A stretch of DNA of 64,000 nucleotides from Aegilops tauschii subsp. strangulata (taxonomy: Eukaryota; Streptophyta; Magnoliopsida; Poales; Poaceae): positions 249,025,135 to 249,089,134 of the forward strand of contig NC_053037.3 of NCBI RefSeq assembly GCF_002575655.3, in the 5' to 3' direction. The notes under the pieces were generated by a model. The model saw only the letters and a list, made by a program, of their open reading frames with translations, ran no database searches and was not told where the DNA came from. The position numbers and the translations under genes were made by a program. This document shows positions 10,593 through 21,006 of this stretch, one piece after another. The stretch's first letter is position 1, and each line of letters starts with the position of its first letter.

Positions 10593-13309
10593 TTGGAGAA
10601 AGATGCCAAACCAGTTATTGATCATCAACGACGGCTGAATCCTAAGATGAAAGAAGTGGTAAGAAAGGAAATACTAAAGCTCCTTGAGGCAGGTATAATC
10701 TATCCCGTTGCTGATAGTCAGTGGGTAAGTCCTGTCCATTATGTCCCTAAGAAGGGAGGTATTACTGTCATTCCTAATGATAACGATGAATTGATTCCGC
10801 AAAGAATTATTACAGGTTATAGGATGGTAATTGATTTCCGCAAATTAAATAAGGCTACTAAAAAAGATCATTACCCCTTACCTTTTATCGATCAAATGCT
10901 AGAAAGATTATCCAAACATACGCATTTTTGCTTTCTAGATGATTACTCTGGTTTCTCTCAAATACCTGTGTCAGTTGATGATCAAGCAAAGACCACTTTT
11001 ACTTGCCCTTTCGGTACTTTTGCTTATAGACGTATGCCTTTTGGTTTATGGAATGCACCTGCTACCTTTCAAAGATGCATGATGGTTATATTCTCTGATT
11101 TTTGTGAAAAGATTTGTGAGGTTTTCATGGACGATTTCTCCGTTTATGGATCCTCTTTTGATGATTGCTTGAGCAACCTTGATCGAGTTTTGCAGAGATG
11201 TGAAGAAACTAACCTTGTCTTGAATTGGGAGAAGTGCCACTTTATGGTTAATGAAGGCATTGTTTTGGGGCATAAAATTTCTGAAAGAGGTATTGAAGTT
11301 GATAAAGCTAAGGTTGATGCTATTGAAAAGATGCCGTGTCCTAAGGACATCAAAGGTATAAGAAGTTTCCTCGGTCATGCCGATTTTTATAGGAGGTTCA
11401 TTAAGGACTTCTCAAAAATTCCTCGGCCTCTGACTAATCTCTTGCAAAAATATATACCTTTCGTTTTGATGATGATTGTGTAGAAGCATTTGAAATACTT
11501 AAGAAAGCATTAATCTCTGCACCTATTGTTCAGCCACCTGATTGGAATTTACCTTTTGAAATTATGTGTGATGCTAGCGATTATGTTGTAGGTGCTGTTC
11601 TAGGGCAAAGAGTTGATAAGAAATTAAATGTTATTCAATATGCTAGTAAAACTCTAGACAATGCCCAAAGAAATTATGCCACTACTGAAAAGGAATTTTT
11701 GCAGTTGTATTTGCTTGTGATAAGTTCAGACCTTATATTGTTGATTCTAAAGTAACTATTCACACTGATCATGCTGCTATTAAATATCTTATGGAAAAGA
11801 AAGATGCTAAACCTAGACTTATTAGATGGGTTCTCTTGCTACAAGAATTTGATTTACATATTATTGATAGAAAGGGAGCTGAGAACCCCGTTGCAGACAA
11901 CTTGTCTAGGTTAGGAAATGTTCTTGATGACCCACTACCTATTGATGATAGCTTTCCTGATGAACAACTGAATGTCATAAATGCTTCTCGTACTACTCCA
12001 TGGTATGCTGATTATGCCAATTACATTATTGCTAAATTTATACCACCTAGTTTCACATACCAGCAAAAGAAAAAGGTTTTCTATGATTTGAGACATTACT
12101 TTTGGGATGACCCACATCTTTATAAAGAAGGAGTAGATGGTGTTATTAGACATTGTGTACCTGGGCATGAACAGGAACAGATCCTACGCAAGTGTCACTC
12201 CGAGGCTTACGGAGGGCACCACGCTGGAGATAGAACTCCACACAAGGTATTGCAATCCGGTTTTTATTGGCCTACTCTCTTCAAGGATGCCCGTAAGTTT
12301 GTCTTATCTTGTGATGAATGTCAAAGAATTGGTAATATTAGTAGACGTCAAGAAATGCCTATGAATTATTCACTTGTTATTGAACCATTTGATGTTTGGG
12401 GCTTTGATTATATGGGACCGTTTCCTGCCTCTAATGGATATACACATATTTTAGTTGCTGTTGATTACGTTACTAAGTGGGTAGAAGCTATTCCAACTAG
12501 TAGTGCTGATCATAACACTTCTATTAAGATGCTTAAAGAAGTTATTTTTCCGAGGTTTGGAGTCCCTAGATATTTAATGACTGATGGTGGTTCACATTTT
12601 ATTCATGGTGCTTTTCGTAAAATGCTTGCTAAGTATGATGTTAATCATAGAATCGCATCTCCTTATCACCCACAGTCTAGCGGTCAAGTAGAATTGAGTA
12701 ATAGAGAGCTCAAATTAATTTTGCAAAAGACTGTTAATAGATCCAGGAAGAATTGGTCCAAGAAACTTGATGATGCATTATGGGCCTATAGAACTGCTAT
12801 AAAAACCCTATGGGTATGTCTCCGTATAAAATGGTTTACGGGAAGCATGTCACCTACCTCTGGAATTAGAACATAAGGCATATTGGGCCATTAAAGAGCT
12901 CAATTATGATTTCAAACTTGTCGGTGAGAAGAGGTTATTTGACATTAGCTCACTTGATGAATGGAGAACCCAAGCCTATGAAAATGCCAAGCTGTTTAAA
13001 GAAAAAGTTAAAAGATGGCATGACAAAAGGATACAAAAGTGTGAGTTTAATGTAGGTGATTATGTATTGCTATACAACTCTCGATTAAGATTTTTTGCAG
13101 GAAAACTTCTCTCTAAATGGGAAGGTCCTTACGTTATCGAGGAGGTCTATCGTTCCGGTGCCATAAAAATCAACAACTTTGAAGGCACAAATCCGAAGGT
13201 GGTAAACGGTCAAAGAATCAAACATTATATCTCAGGTAACCCTATAAATGATGAAACTAATATTATTGAAACCGTAACCCCGGAGGAATACATAAGAGAC
13301 ACTTTCTAG
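10593..13309 (+). pseudogene. pol: pol (RT, RNase H, integrase) of Athila-type element
   Basis: RT spans 10593-11480, with YRMVIDFRKLN, FLDDYSGF and the catalytic FMDD (VFMDDFSVYG near 11126). RNase H follows (MCDASDYVVGAVLG at 11561-11602, TDHAAIKYL near 11770), crossing frameshifts near 11455 and 11715. Integrase spans about 12130-12830: zinc region, FDYMGPF (first Asp), MTDGGSHF (second Asp) and [10 protein letters not shown] (Glu). A further shift near 12800 moves the C-terminal part (LSKWEGPYVIEEV near 13110-13150) into another frame, ending at TAG 13307-13309. All catalytic residues I looked for are present, so the loss of function comes from at least three frameshifts. Confidence 0.87.
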
Positions 13310-13454
13310 AATGTTTCAGACTCCGAAAAGGAATAGGTATGTGGTACGGTAAGTAAACCGACTCCAAAACAGTTCTAATGGCAAATTTTCTCTGTTTTGG
13401 AATATTTAGAAAAATAGGAAAAATAAGAAGCAGTCCGGGAAGGACACGAGGCCT

Positions 13455-13489
13455 CCACGAGGGTGGAGGGCGCGCCCCCTGCCTCGTGG
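13455..13489. repeat. GC-rich near-palindrome between pol and ORF3
   Basis: CCACGAGG...GGCGCGCC...CCTCGTGG, centred on GGCGCGCC. Versions occur in both LTRs (7262-7314 and 15903-15936). It can form a strong stem-loop in RNA. Confidence 0.7.
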
Positions 13490-13644
13490 GCACCTCGTGC
13501 GCTCTCCGGACTCCTTTTTTTGCACGATACTTCTTTTGGTCGGTAAAAATTCATTATATAATTTCCCGAAGATTTTGACCACCGTATCACACAAATATCC
13601 TCTGCTTTTGTTTCGAGCTGTTTCTGTAGCAGATTTGGAGCAAG

Positions 13645-14067
13645 ATGTCATCTTAGGACTCCGACGGAGAGAGCTATGTCTCACACCTCATTGCTGACCC
13701 AAAGACCTATGGGGATCTATCTCCTTGTGGTCGAACTACGGATGAGGAGGAGGATGCTCATCTGATGAGGATCAATGATTCAAGTTCGGAGGAGGAGGAT
13801 GTCCCTCTACCTCAACCTGGGGATATGCACGTGAAGTTCAAGAAATCTAGTCTCCCTAAGAGGGCTAAACTATCTAACAACCGATCTATTCCTTCTCGTT
13901 TTTGGCAGAAAAGCAAAGGAGATTTATGTGACAAGATTTTGAAGCTGGAGTCGGAGGTCGATGATTTAAAGGAGGAAATTGCTCTTCTCAATTACAACAT
14001 GAAGAAGCTGAAAGCACAATTTACATCATCAACACCTCCATCTTCTTCACCCGCAAAGGAAATATAA
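13645..14067 (+). pseudogene. Extra 3' ORF of Athila-type element, coiled-coil protein
   Basis: The ATG at 13645 is followed by TAG at codon 4 (13654-13656); the frame is then open to TAA at 14065-14067, about 140 codons in all. The predicted protein has an acidic Ser/Asp-rich N-terminus (DSSSEEEDVPLP), a basic middle (KKSSLPKRAKLS) and a heptad-like segment (LCDKILKLESEVDDLKEEIA, then LLNYNMKKLKAQF) that should form a coiled coil. It sits where Athila elements may carry an env-like ORF, but I see no signal peptide or membrane segment, so it is not env-like. Its function is unknown to me. Confidence 0.65.
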
Positions 14068-15609
14068 TCACATGGGTATGGGCACTCCCCTTGGCAACTG
14101 CCAAGCTTGGGGGAGGTGCCCCGGTATCGTATCACCATCACACTCCTATCTTTACCGTTTTTCTTAGTTCGATCCTTTTAGCAAAATCTTGATCTAGTAG
14201 AATAAAGTTTTTGGTATGATCTAGTTTTGAGTTTTGCTTTATGATCCCTCTATGTAATCGAGTCTGTGAGCTATATAATAAAGATTAGTGTTGAGTCAAG
14301 GGCTTGATTATTTTACCATGATCTCGAGGGAATAAAAGAAAAGAGAAAGAAATAAAAAGAAACAAAGAGATCATATTGATCTTATGGAGAGTAATGACTT
14401 CACATATAAAGAGTATGATGATTAAAAGTTGTTGAGAGTTGACAAACATAGTTTTGGTCATCGCTGCAATTAATAGGAAGTAATAAAGAAAGAGAGGTTT
14501 CACATATAAATATACTATCTTGGACATCTTTTATGATTGTGAGCACTCATTAAAATATGACATGCTAAAGAGTTGATGTTGGACAAGGAAGACAACGTAA
14601 TGGGTTATGTTTTCTTATATCTAAAATAAAGTATATTGTCATGGATCATCCAACATGTTGAGCTTTCCTTTCTCCCTCATGCTAGCCAAATTCTTTGCAC
14701 CAAGTAGAGATACTACTTGTGCTTCCAAATACCCTTAAACCCAGTTTTGCCATGAGAGTCCACCATATCTACCTATGGATTGAGTAAGATCCTTCAAGTA
14801 AGCTGTCATCGGTGCAAGCAATAAAAATTGCTCTCTAAATATGTATGATTGATTAGTGTGGAGGAATACGATCTTGTGATGTGGAAGAAATAAAAGCGAC
14901 GGACTGCATAATAAAGGTCCATATCACAAGTGGCAATATAAAGTGACGTTCTTTCGCATTAAGATTTTGTGCATCCAACCCTGAAAGCGCATGACAACCT
15001 CTGCTTCCCTCTGCGAAGGGCCTATCTTTTACTTTTATCTTCTACCTTATGCAAGAGTCATGGTGATCTTCACCTTTTCTTTTTACATTTTATCCTTTGG
15101 CAAGCGCAGTGTGTTGGAAAGATTCTGATATATATATACCCAATTGGATGTAAGTTAGCATGAACTATTATTGTTGACATTACCCTTGAGGTAAAAGGTT
15201 GGGAGGCGAAACTATAAGCCCCTATCTTTCTCTATGTCCAATTAAAACTCCGTAACCACAAGTATTGCGTGAGTGTTAGCAATTGTGAAAGACTAAATGA
15301 TAGTTGAGTATGTGGACTTGCTGAAAAGCTCTTTTATTGACTCTTTCTAATGTTATGATAAATTGCAATTGCTCCAATGACTGAGATTATAGTTTGTTAG
15401 TTCCCAACGAAGTTTCTGATTCATACTTTGCATTGTGAATAGATTATTACTTGAGCATAAGAAATCATATGACAATATCCATATATGTTGATGTTATAAG
15501 AATGATCATGATGCCCTCATGTCCGTATTTTATTTTATCGACACCTCTATCTCTAAACATGTGGACATATTTAGCGTTATCGGCTTCAGCTTGAGGACAA
15601 GCGAGGTCT
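14068..15609 (+). other. Noncoding 3' tract of Athila-type element
   Basis: About 1.5 kb, AT-rich, between the extra ORF and the polypurine tract. A polypurine-like aagcttgggggaggtg lies near 14103, resembling the real tract at 15610. No other coding or structural signal was seen. Confidence 0.7.
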
Positions 15610-15623
15610 AAGCTTGGGGGAGT
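15610..15623 (+). promoter_or_regulatory. Polypurine tract of Athila-type element
   Basis: aagcttgggggagt directly precedes the TG of the 3' LTR; it is the expected plus-strand priming site. Confidence 0.8.
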
Positions 15624-17125
15624 TGATACGTCCATTTTGCATCATGCTTTTATATTGATATTTATTGCATTATGGGCTGTTATTACACATTATGTCACAA
15701 TACTTATGCCTATTCTCTCTTATTTTACAAGGTTTACATAAAGAGGGAGAATGCCAGCAGCTGGAATTCTGGGCTGGAAAAGGAGCAAATATTAGAGACC
15801 TATTCTGCACAACTCCAAAAGTCCTGAAACTCCACGGAAGTTATTTTTGGAAATAATAAAAAATACTGAGCGAAAAAATACCAGAGGGGGCCCACACCCT
15901 GGCCACGAGGGTGGGGGCGCGCCCCCTGCCTGGTGGGCCCCCTGGTGGCCCTCCGGTGCCCACCTTCTTCTATATGAAGTCTTTCGTCTGAGAAAAAATG
16001 GTAAGCAAGCTTTCGGGATGAGATTCCGTCGCCACGAGGCGGAACCTTGGCGGAACCAATCTAGGGCTCTGGCGGAGCTGTTCTGCCGGGGACACTTCCC
16101 TCCGGGAGGGGGAAATCATCGCCATCGTCATCACCAACGCTCCTCTCATCGGGAGGGGGCCAATCTCCATCAACATCTTCACCAGCACCATCTCCTCTCA
16201 AACCCTAGTTCATCTCTTGTATCCAATTCTTGTCTCGAAGTCTGAGATTGGTACTTGTAGGTTGCTAGTAGTGTTGATTACTCCTTGTAGTTGATGCTAG
16301 TTGGTTTATTTGGTGGAAGATCATATGTTCAGATCCATTATGCATATTAATACCCCTTTGATTATGAACATGAATATGCTTTGTGAGTAGTTACGTTTGT
16401 TCCTGAGGACATGGGAGAAGTCTTGCTATTAGTAGTCATGTGAATTTGGTATTCGTTCGATATTTTGATGAGATGTATGTTGTCTCTCCTCTAGTGGTGT
16501 TATGTGAACGTCGACTACATGACACTTCACCATTATTTGGGTCTAGAGGAAGGCATTGGGAAGTAATAAGTAGATGATGGGTTGCTAGAGTGACAGAAGC
16601 TTAAACCCTAGTTTATGTGTTGCTTCGTAAGGGGCTGATTTGGATCCATATGTTTCATGCTATGGTTAGGTTTACCTTAATACTTCTTTTGTAGTTGCGG
16701 ATGCTTGCAATAGGGGTTAATCATAAGTGGGATGCTTGTCCAAGTAAGGACAGCACCCAAGCACCGGTCCACCCACATATCAAATTATCAAAGTACCGAA
16801 CGCGAATCATATGAACGTGATGAAAACTAGCTTGACGATAATTCCCATGTGTCCTCGGGAGCGTTTTCCTTCATATAAGAAATAGTCCAGGCTTGTACTT
16901 TGCTACAAAAAGGATTGGGCCATCTTGTTGCACTTTATTTACACTTGTTACTTGTTACTCGTTACAAATTACCTTATCACAAAACTATCTGTTACCGATA
17001 ATTTCAGTGCTTGCATAGAATACCTTGCTGAAAACCGCTTATCATTTCCTTCTGCTCCTCGTTGGGTTCGACACTCTTACTTATCGAAAGGACTACGATA
17101 GATCCCCTATACTTGTGGGTCATAA
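15624..17125 (+). repeat. 3' LTR of Athila-type element
   Basis: 1,502 bp, TGATACGTCC to TCATAA, matching 6982-8503. The size difference is mostly at the GC-rich palindrome, which is shorter here (15903-15936). The terminal CA has mutated to AA, but the following ATGAT duplication fixes the end. Confidence 0.92.
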
Positions 17126-17130
17126 ATGAT

Positions 17131-17330
17131 GCATGTCCAATGTGAGTAATCAGAAGGGAATAACCATCTCCTACGGTTATGCGAGTGGAGGTGTTGGTGG
17201 TAAAAGAAGTGACGAGGTTACCAGGATGGGCGGACATATGGGCGGTCGCCTCGCTATCCATGTACCAATCACCTCCACCGGTGTAGGTGCTCGGCGTGGG
17301 GGCAGAGTGTCGTGCCACGAGGACTGCCCG
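17131..17330 (-). pseudogene. Copia protease fragment
   Basis: On the minus strand the frame reads GGGDWYMDSEATAHM, the Copia aspartic protease motif in which DSGAT has become DSEAT, then HPGNLVTS. It lies between the Athila-type insertion and element A and belongs to the same Copia element as 5021-6981 and 21869-22161. The open frame here runs on into both neighbours, so its full extent (about 17004-17417) is a chimera. Confidence 0.8.
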
Positions 17331-17340
17331 TGATGAGGAC

Positions 17341-17619
17341 ATGACTACCTTGGATACGACCAAAAATATTGCACACATGCATATTTGTGAGGTGTATGAT
17401 ACATTTGTACAATCCACATATGAAGATGAGGGAAAAAGAGAAGTTTTGGTGTTGTTCGAAAAGTCCTCTCACGTCACTTTCGGGCCAAGAGAAGATAGAG
17501 TCCAAGTCTCTCACGTTTTAGACTCAGATTTGGACTGCACAGACATACTTGACTCAAAATGCCAAGATCTCTTTCATCCAGACTCCGAATTGGGTGATTC
17601 CTTTTTTGTTGGAAACTAG
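17341..17619 (+). CDS. LTR-encoded ORF, element A 5' LTR
   Basis: 93 codons (MTTLDTTKNIAHMHICEVYD...), ending TAG at 17617. The same frame is open in the A 3' LTR and the C 3' LTR, with mostly conservative differences. It is acidic, with segments KREVLVLFEKSSHVTFGPRE and DSELGDSFFVGN. In the 3' LTR it is in phase with the frame that enters the LTR in element B (QEGEDDED). It lies upstream of the TATA box, so in the 5' LTR it would not be in the element's own transcript; only the 3' LTR copy would. No known domain recognised. Confidence 0.5.
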   Translation: MTTLDTTKNIAHMHICEVYDTFVQSTYEDEGKREVLVLFEKSSHVTFGPREDRVQVSHVLDSDLDCTDILDSKCQDLFHPDSELGDSFFVGN

Positions 17620-17843
17620 ATTTCGTGGTCTTTGCAACCCAATTGGATTCACCTTCAAATTCATCCAGAGCATTGAGATATTCATGGAATAATCCGACGT
17701 TGTAGCAGAATCCGAGTCAAACTACAAGTCCAAAGGTGTTGCATCACCTCCGCTTGGGCCCATGGGCCTTGTACGACCTTGGGTTGGTTTTAGGCTGCCT
17801 TGAGACGTCCTCCCACCTCTTTGGCCGCCTCCCCTTGCTCTTG

Positions 17844-17850
17844 TATAAGT
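17844..17850 (+). promoter_or_regulatory. TATA box, element A 5' LTR
   Basis: tataagt, at the same place as tatataag in the other A/C LTRs (21528, 55521, 59274). It marks the likely U3/R transition. Confidence 0.6.
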
Positions 17851-18222
17851 AGATCAATCTAGTAGCTTTTTGCTTGGGTTTGGTTTAGTTAAAAGTTAGC
17901 CAATGCAACTTCGTGTACTTCGTTTGTGTCCAACGACCAGACCAAGACCGTTTTCGGATCCCCAGCATTATCAATACTTCATCCATATTCACAATATTCA
18001 GATTGATTTATCATATTCTTGCTTTTTCTTCGATTGCTTGCAGGAATAGACCTTCGTAGTCAGGTTGATCGTGCTCAGGCGTGGTCAATAACCTCTCGGA
18101 GTTGGTTTAGCGACTTCCAAGGCGCAACGTCATGCACATGTAGTCGGATCGTCAAAGTCGTCTCCACCAAATTGATAGTTATCATCTCATCGAAAGATCG
18201 GGACACCCTCGCCTCTATCAAG

Positions 18223-18231
18223 TGGTATCAG
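18223..18231 (+). promoter_or_regulatory. Primer binding site, tRNA-Met type (element A)
   Basis: tggtatcag, two bases after the LTR end; shared with elements B and C. Confidence 0.8.
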
Positions 18232-19612
18232 TTTTCAAGTTGCTCGGTGAGAATTTCCAGTTTTCCATAGATTAGATCTATTTTCTTACCCATTGTCCAA
18301 GAAAAAGGCAAAAAAAGTTAGATCTGTTTGTCCTTTGTCCAAGCCAGTCTGAGCCATTACAATTTTCTTTTCATTGCTTGCATGGTTGAATTATCGGTTG
18401 CATCGTCATGTCGAGTTGCTGGTCTTAGTGTCTAGTTTCTTTAGAGTTTTGAGTTCTATTCACATTAGTCACGCCGCCACTGCATCATTATCCCTTCCGC
18501 TGTCCATCAACCCATCTATCAATTTCCACCTCGTGCTACCCATCGTTCATTGTCATAATCGTAGTTGAGGTCGTTCACATCTTCGCTTGATCCAATAAGC
18601 ATCTTATCTAGTTTGTCTTGGAAAGAGGGAGACAGAAAAAAAGACAGAGAAAAAAAGTATAAAAAAGTCAGAGAAAAAAAAGGAGAGAAAAAATAAAAAA
18701 AAGTGTGAGAAAAAAAGAGAAAATTCGGATCTATCTAGACTCAATCTTGTACCTGAATTCGAATTCGAATCGGTTTTGCACACTGTCAGTTAAACAGGCA
18801 TATCTTCCTCACATGAAGTCCGTATTGGCTCCGTGAGTACTCAAATTAAAGCTAGAGATGAGCCTCATTTGAATAGTTGCAGAAGCTGGTTCAATATTTG
18901 GCACCTCAAAATCGGCTTAGAAATAGGTCTTTTTGCCCTCCGAAGTTCGCGAACACAGCTTGTTCCAGTTTTTCAGGCCAGTTTTAGAATATTTTTTTGA
19001 CTCCTCATATCAACTCGGAATTGAGTGATTCTTTTTGCATTGGAAAGCTTGAGTCAGTAGCATTCTATAGAAAAATTATCAGAAAATTGGCACAAACTTT
19101 TCCAGAGGAAAGTTGGAGAGAGAGTTGTTGGTATATCCTGTTTGGCAGTTGTTTCTCATCATTATCTTTACTGCCATTGTGATCTTCACTTATATCTTGC
19201 TGTCCAAAGCTACTTCATATTCTTTATAGATGCTAGTTATGCTACGCCGTGACCTCATTAGTGTTATAGGCTCGCGCCTTTAGTCCGGTCTAGCCTAGGA
19301 CCAGCACAATACCGTCTTTGAGCATTTATTCAACATTGCATATCTGAATTGATTATTGCTAATGTTTTGCTATCAAATATTTAAGCCTTCCAAGATCCAC
19401 ATATTTCTACACCATGTATACATACGTTCCCCTGGCAATCGCTTTACTTAATCTTTGAAGTTATTTGACACCGTTGGTTGCCTGTCACCACCTGCTGCAT
19501 GGTAAGAACTTGTAAGATATGGATATTTGCTTTATTGTGAGCGCTTTACCACCACATCCTAGTAGTTCATAGGAACATTATTCTCGAATTTTGTTTCTTG
19601 TTTCTACTAATC
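18232..19612 (+). other. 5' leader of element A
   Basis: Noncoding. A purine block rich in runs of A lies at about 18625-18725, with a counterpart in element C (about 56300-56400). Short pyrimidine stretches and possible splice sites exist, but none can be assigned. The leader ends at the gag ATG. Confidence 0.6.
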
Positions 19613-20749
19613 ATGACAGGTTCCGGAGATAGAAGTTCTTGGACGATGGATACATCTTCACCATCACGAGAGGAGGGACAACACACACAAGCACATGGTC
19701 AACTTATCTCTTTACAGTCATTTGAGGGTAGATTTAATCCTGTTGTTTATCTAGCTTGGGAGCTTGAAGTAGAACAAGTTTGTAGTCACCATGATTTTTC
19801 TGAACTTGAGAGAGTACGAGCTGCCACTGGAGCATTTACTGTTTTTTCTACTGTTTGGTGGTGTGTACATTGTAAGAAAAACATTGATAACCAACCCACA
19901 ACTTGGAAAGATTTGAAAGCTGTTATGAGACAACAATTTTGTCCTCCTTACTATCGTTGTGAATTGCTTCGCAAATTGGAACAATTAAAACAAGGCAGTA
20001 ACACTGTTCATGCTTACTACAAAGAGTTCAAATCTTATATTCATCATTGTGACATAGAAGAATCTAAGGATGATACAATGAATAGATTTTTTGGTGGTTT
20101 GAACCATGATGTTCGCGCAAGATTTCAGTATATACCTCGTTGCATTACTGGTATGTATGTTCGCGCTAGTACCTTTGAGAGACAGATACATGAGGATGCA
20201 TGGGTGACTACAACCAACAAGTATTCCAATTCATGCTCACCACCACCGGTTGGTTCATCCACCATTGCACAAACTAGAGCAGCCACACCTCATATTATGA
20301 GCGCGACATCATCTCAAGTGTATGGTACATTGTCATCGTTCGTACCTACATCAGCTACGCCTCGACAAGGTAACATTAAAGGCATTGGTGATATAGCTTC
20401 ACATGAGAATGATGCATGACTAGTTAACTTGAATACATCATGTGTTGAGTTACCTATTGATTTGAGCACACCACCTATCTTAGAGAATTGTTTTACTGTC
20501 ATGAATGCGTCATGTGATCAAACAGCTGAAATACCAACAATTTTGAGTGCACCCATTGAATTAACTGTTGATGCAAAAGAACCACTGTTTAATCATTTTG
20601 ATATGACCTCTAATCTTGGTGTTGATTCTGTGTCAAATGACTTATTGCATGTTTGCTTGTTTAAGCATGTTGTAGCATGTAAATTTGATGCAAGTAAGGT
20701 TTATTCACCAATGTTGGATGGTTTAATGATGAACATCATATTTTTTTGA
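19613..20749 (+). pseudogene. gag: gag with C-terminal extension (element A)
   Basis: The ATG at 19613 (MTGSGDRSSWTMD) is preferred over the upstream TTG because element C and element B start at the equivalent place. The retrotransposon gag domain spans about residues 35-190: FEGRFNPVVYLAWELEVEQ, WWCVHC, RQQFCPPYYR, LKQGSNTVHAYYKEFKSYI. A TGA at 20417-20419 interrupts the frame, which then continues in phase to 20749 (LNTSCVELPIDLSTPPILEN and onward). The extension is colinear with the open frame at 58023-58487 of element C, so the stop is a private mutation. No zinc knuckle, protease or RT follows. The gag would package the RNA; the extension has no recognised domain. Confidence 0.75.
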
Positions 20750-20993
20750 TATGAATGAGAGCTCCACTTATGTGTGCAAACTGAGTTGCAATATTTTCAT
20801 GCCTTCTACTTCTTGTGATAATATTTTGTCTTTTTATTTTATGAACTATGAAAGTTACTCATGTATACATGTGTCATATGTGCAAAAACTAAGGAAAGTC
20901 AAATGGATGACATATACATATACAACATGTACACCTTGTCTCTTTTGTTAGCCACATTTCAGATTAAGCAACACTGAGGACGGCTTTGTTTTC
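20750..20993 (+). other. 3' noncoding tract of element A
   Basis: Remnant of the gag extension in shifted frames, then spacer. The equivalent sequence in element C (58440-58663) is similar. Ends at the polypurine tract. Confidence 0.55.
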
Positions 20994-21006
20994 AAGAAGG
21001 GGAGGA
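20994..21006 (+). promoter_or_regulatory. Polypurine tract of element A
   Basis: aagaaggggagga immediately before the TGATGAGG start of the 3' LTR; the same tract occurs before the B and C 3' LTRs. Confidence 0.85.

Larger units (their letters stand above)
6982..17125 (+). mobile_element. Athila-type Gypsy LTR retrotransposon, near full length
   Basis: The element runs from TGATACATCC at 6982 to a decayed TCATAA end at 17125 (the 5' LTR ends TCATCA). It is flanked by the 5-bp duplication ATGAT at 6977-6981 and 17126-17130, and interrupts the Copia element. Order: 5' LTR, tRNA-Asp type primer site, gag-protease, RT-RNase H-integrase, an extra 3' ORF, long noncoding tract, polypurine tract, 3' LTR. 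The primer site, FMDD in RT and the extra ORF fit the Athila lineage, which in Triticeae includes the Sabrina, WHAM and Fatima groups; I cannot decide which. Frameshifts in gag and pol make it non-autonomous now. The LTRs differ by a few percent, so it is much younger than its Copia host. Confidence 0.9.
17331..18220 (+). repeat. 5' LTR of element A
   Basis: 890 bp from TGATGAGGAC to CTCTATCA. It is close to 21007-21868 and, apart from one 87-bp segment, to the element C LTR at 58677-59653. TATA box at 17844. Confidence 0.9.

Noticed and set aside
17004..17417. 137-codon minus-strand ORF
   Set aside because: It spans the Athila-type 3' LTR, a Copia protease fragment and element A LTR; only 17131-17330 is real Copia homology.
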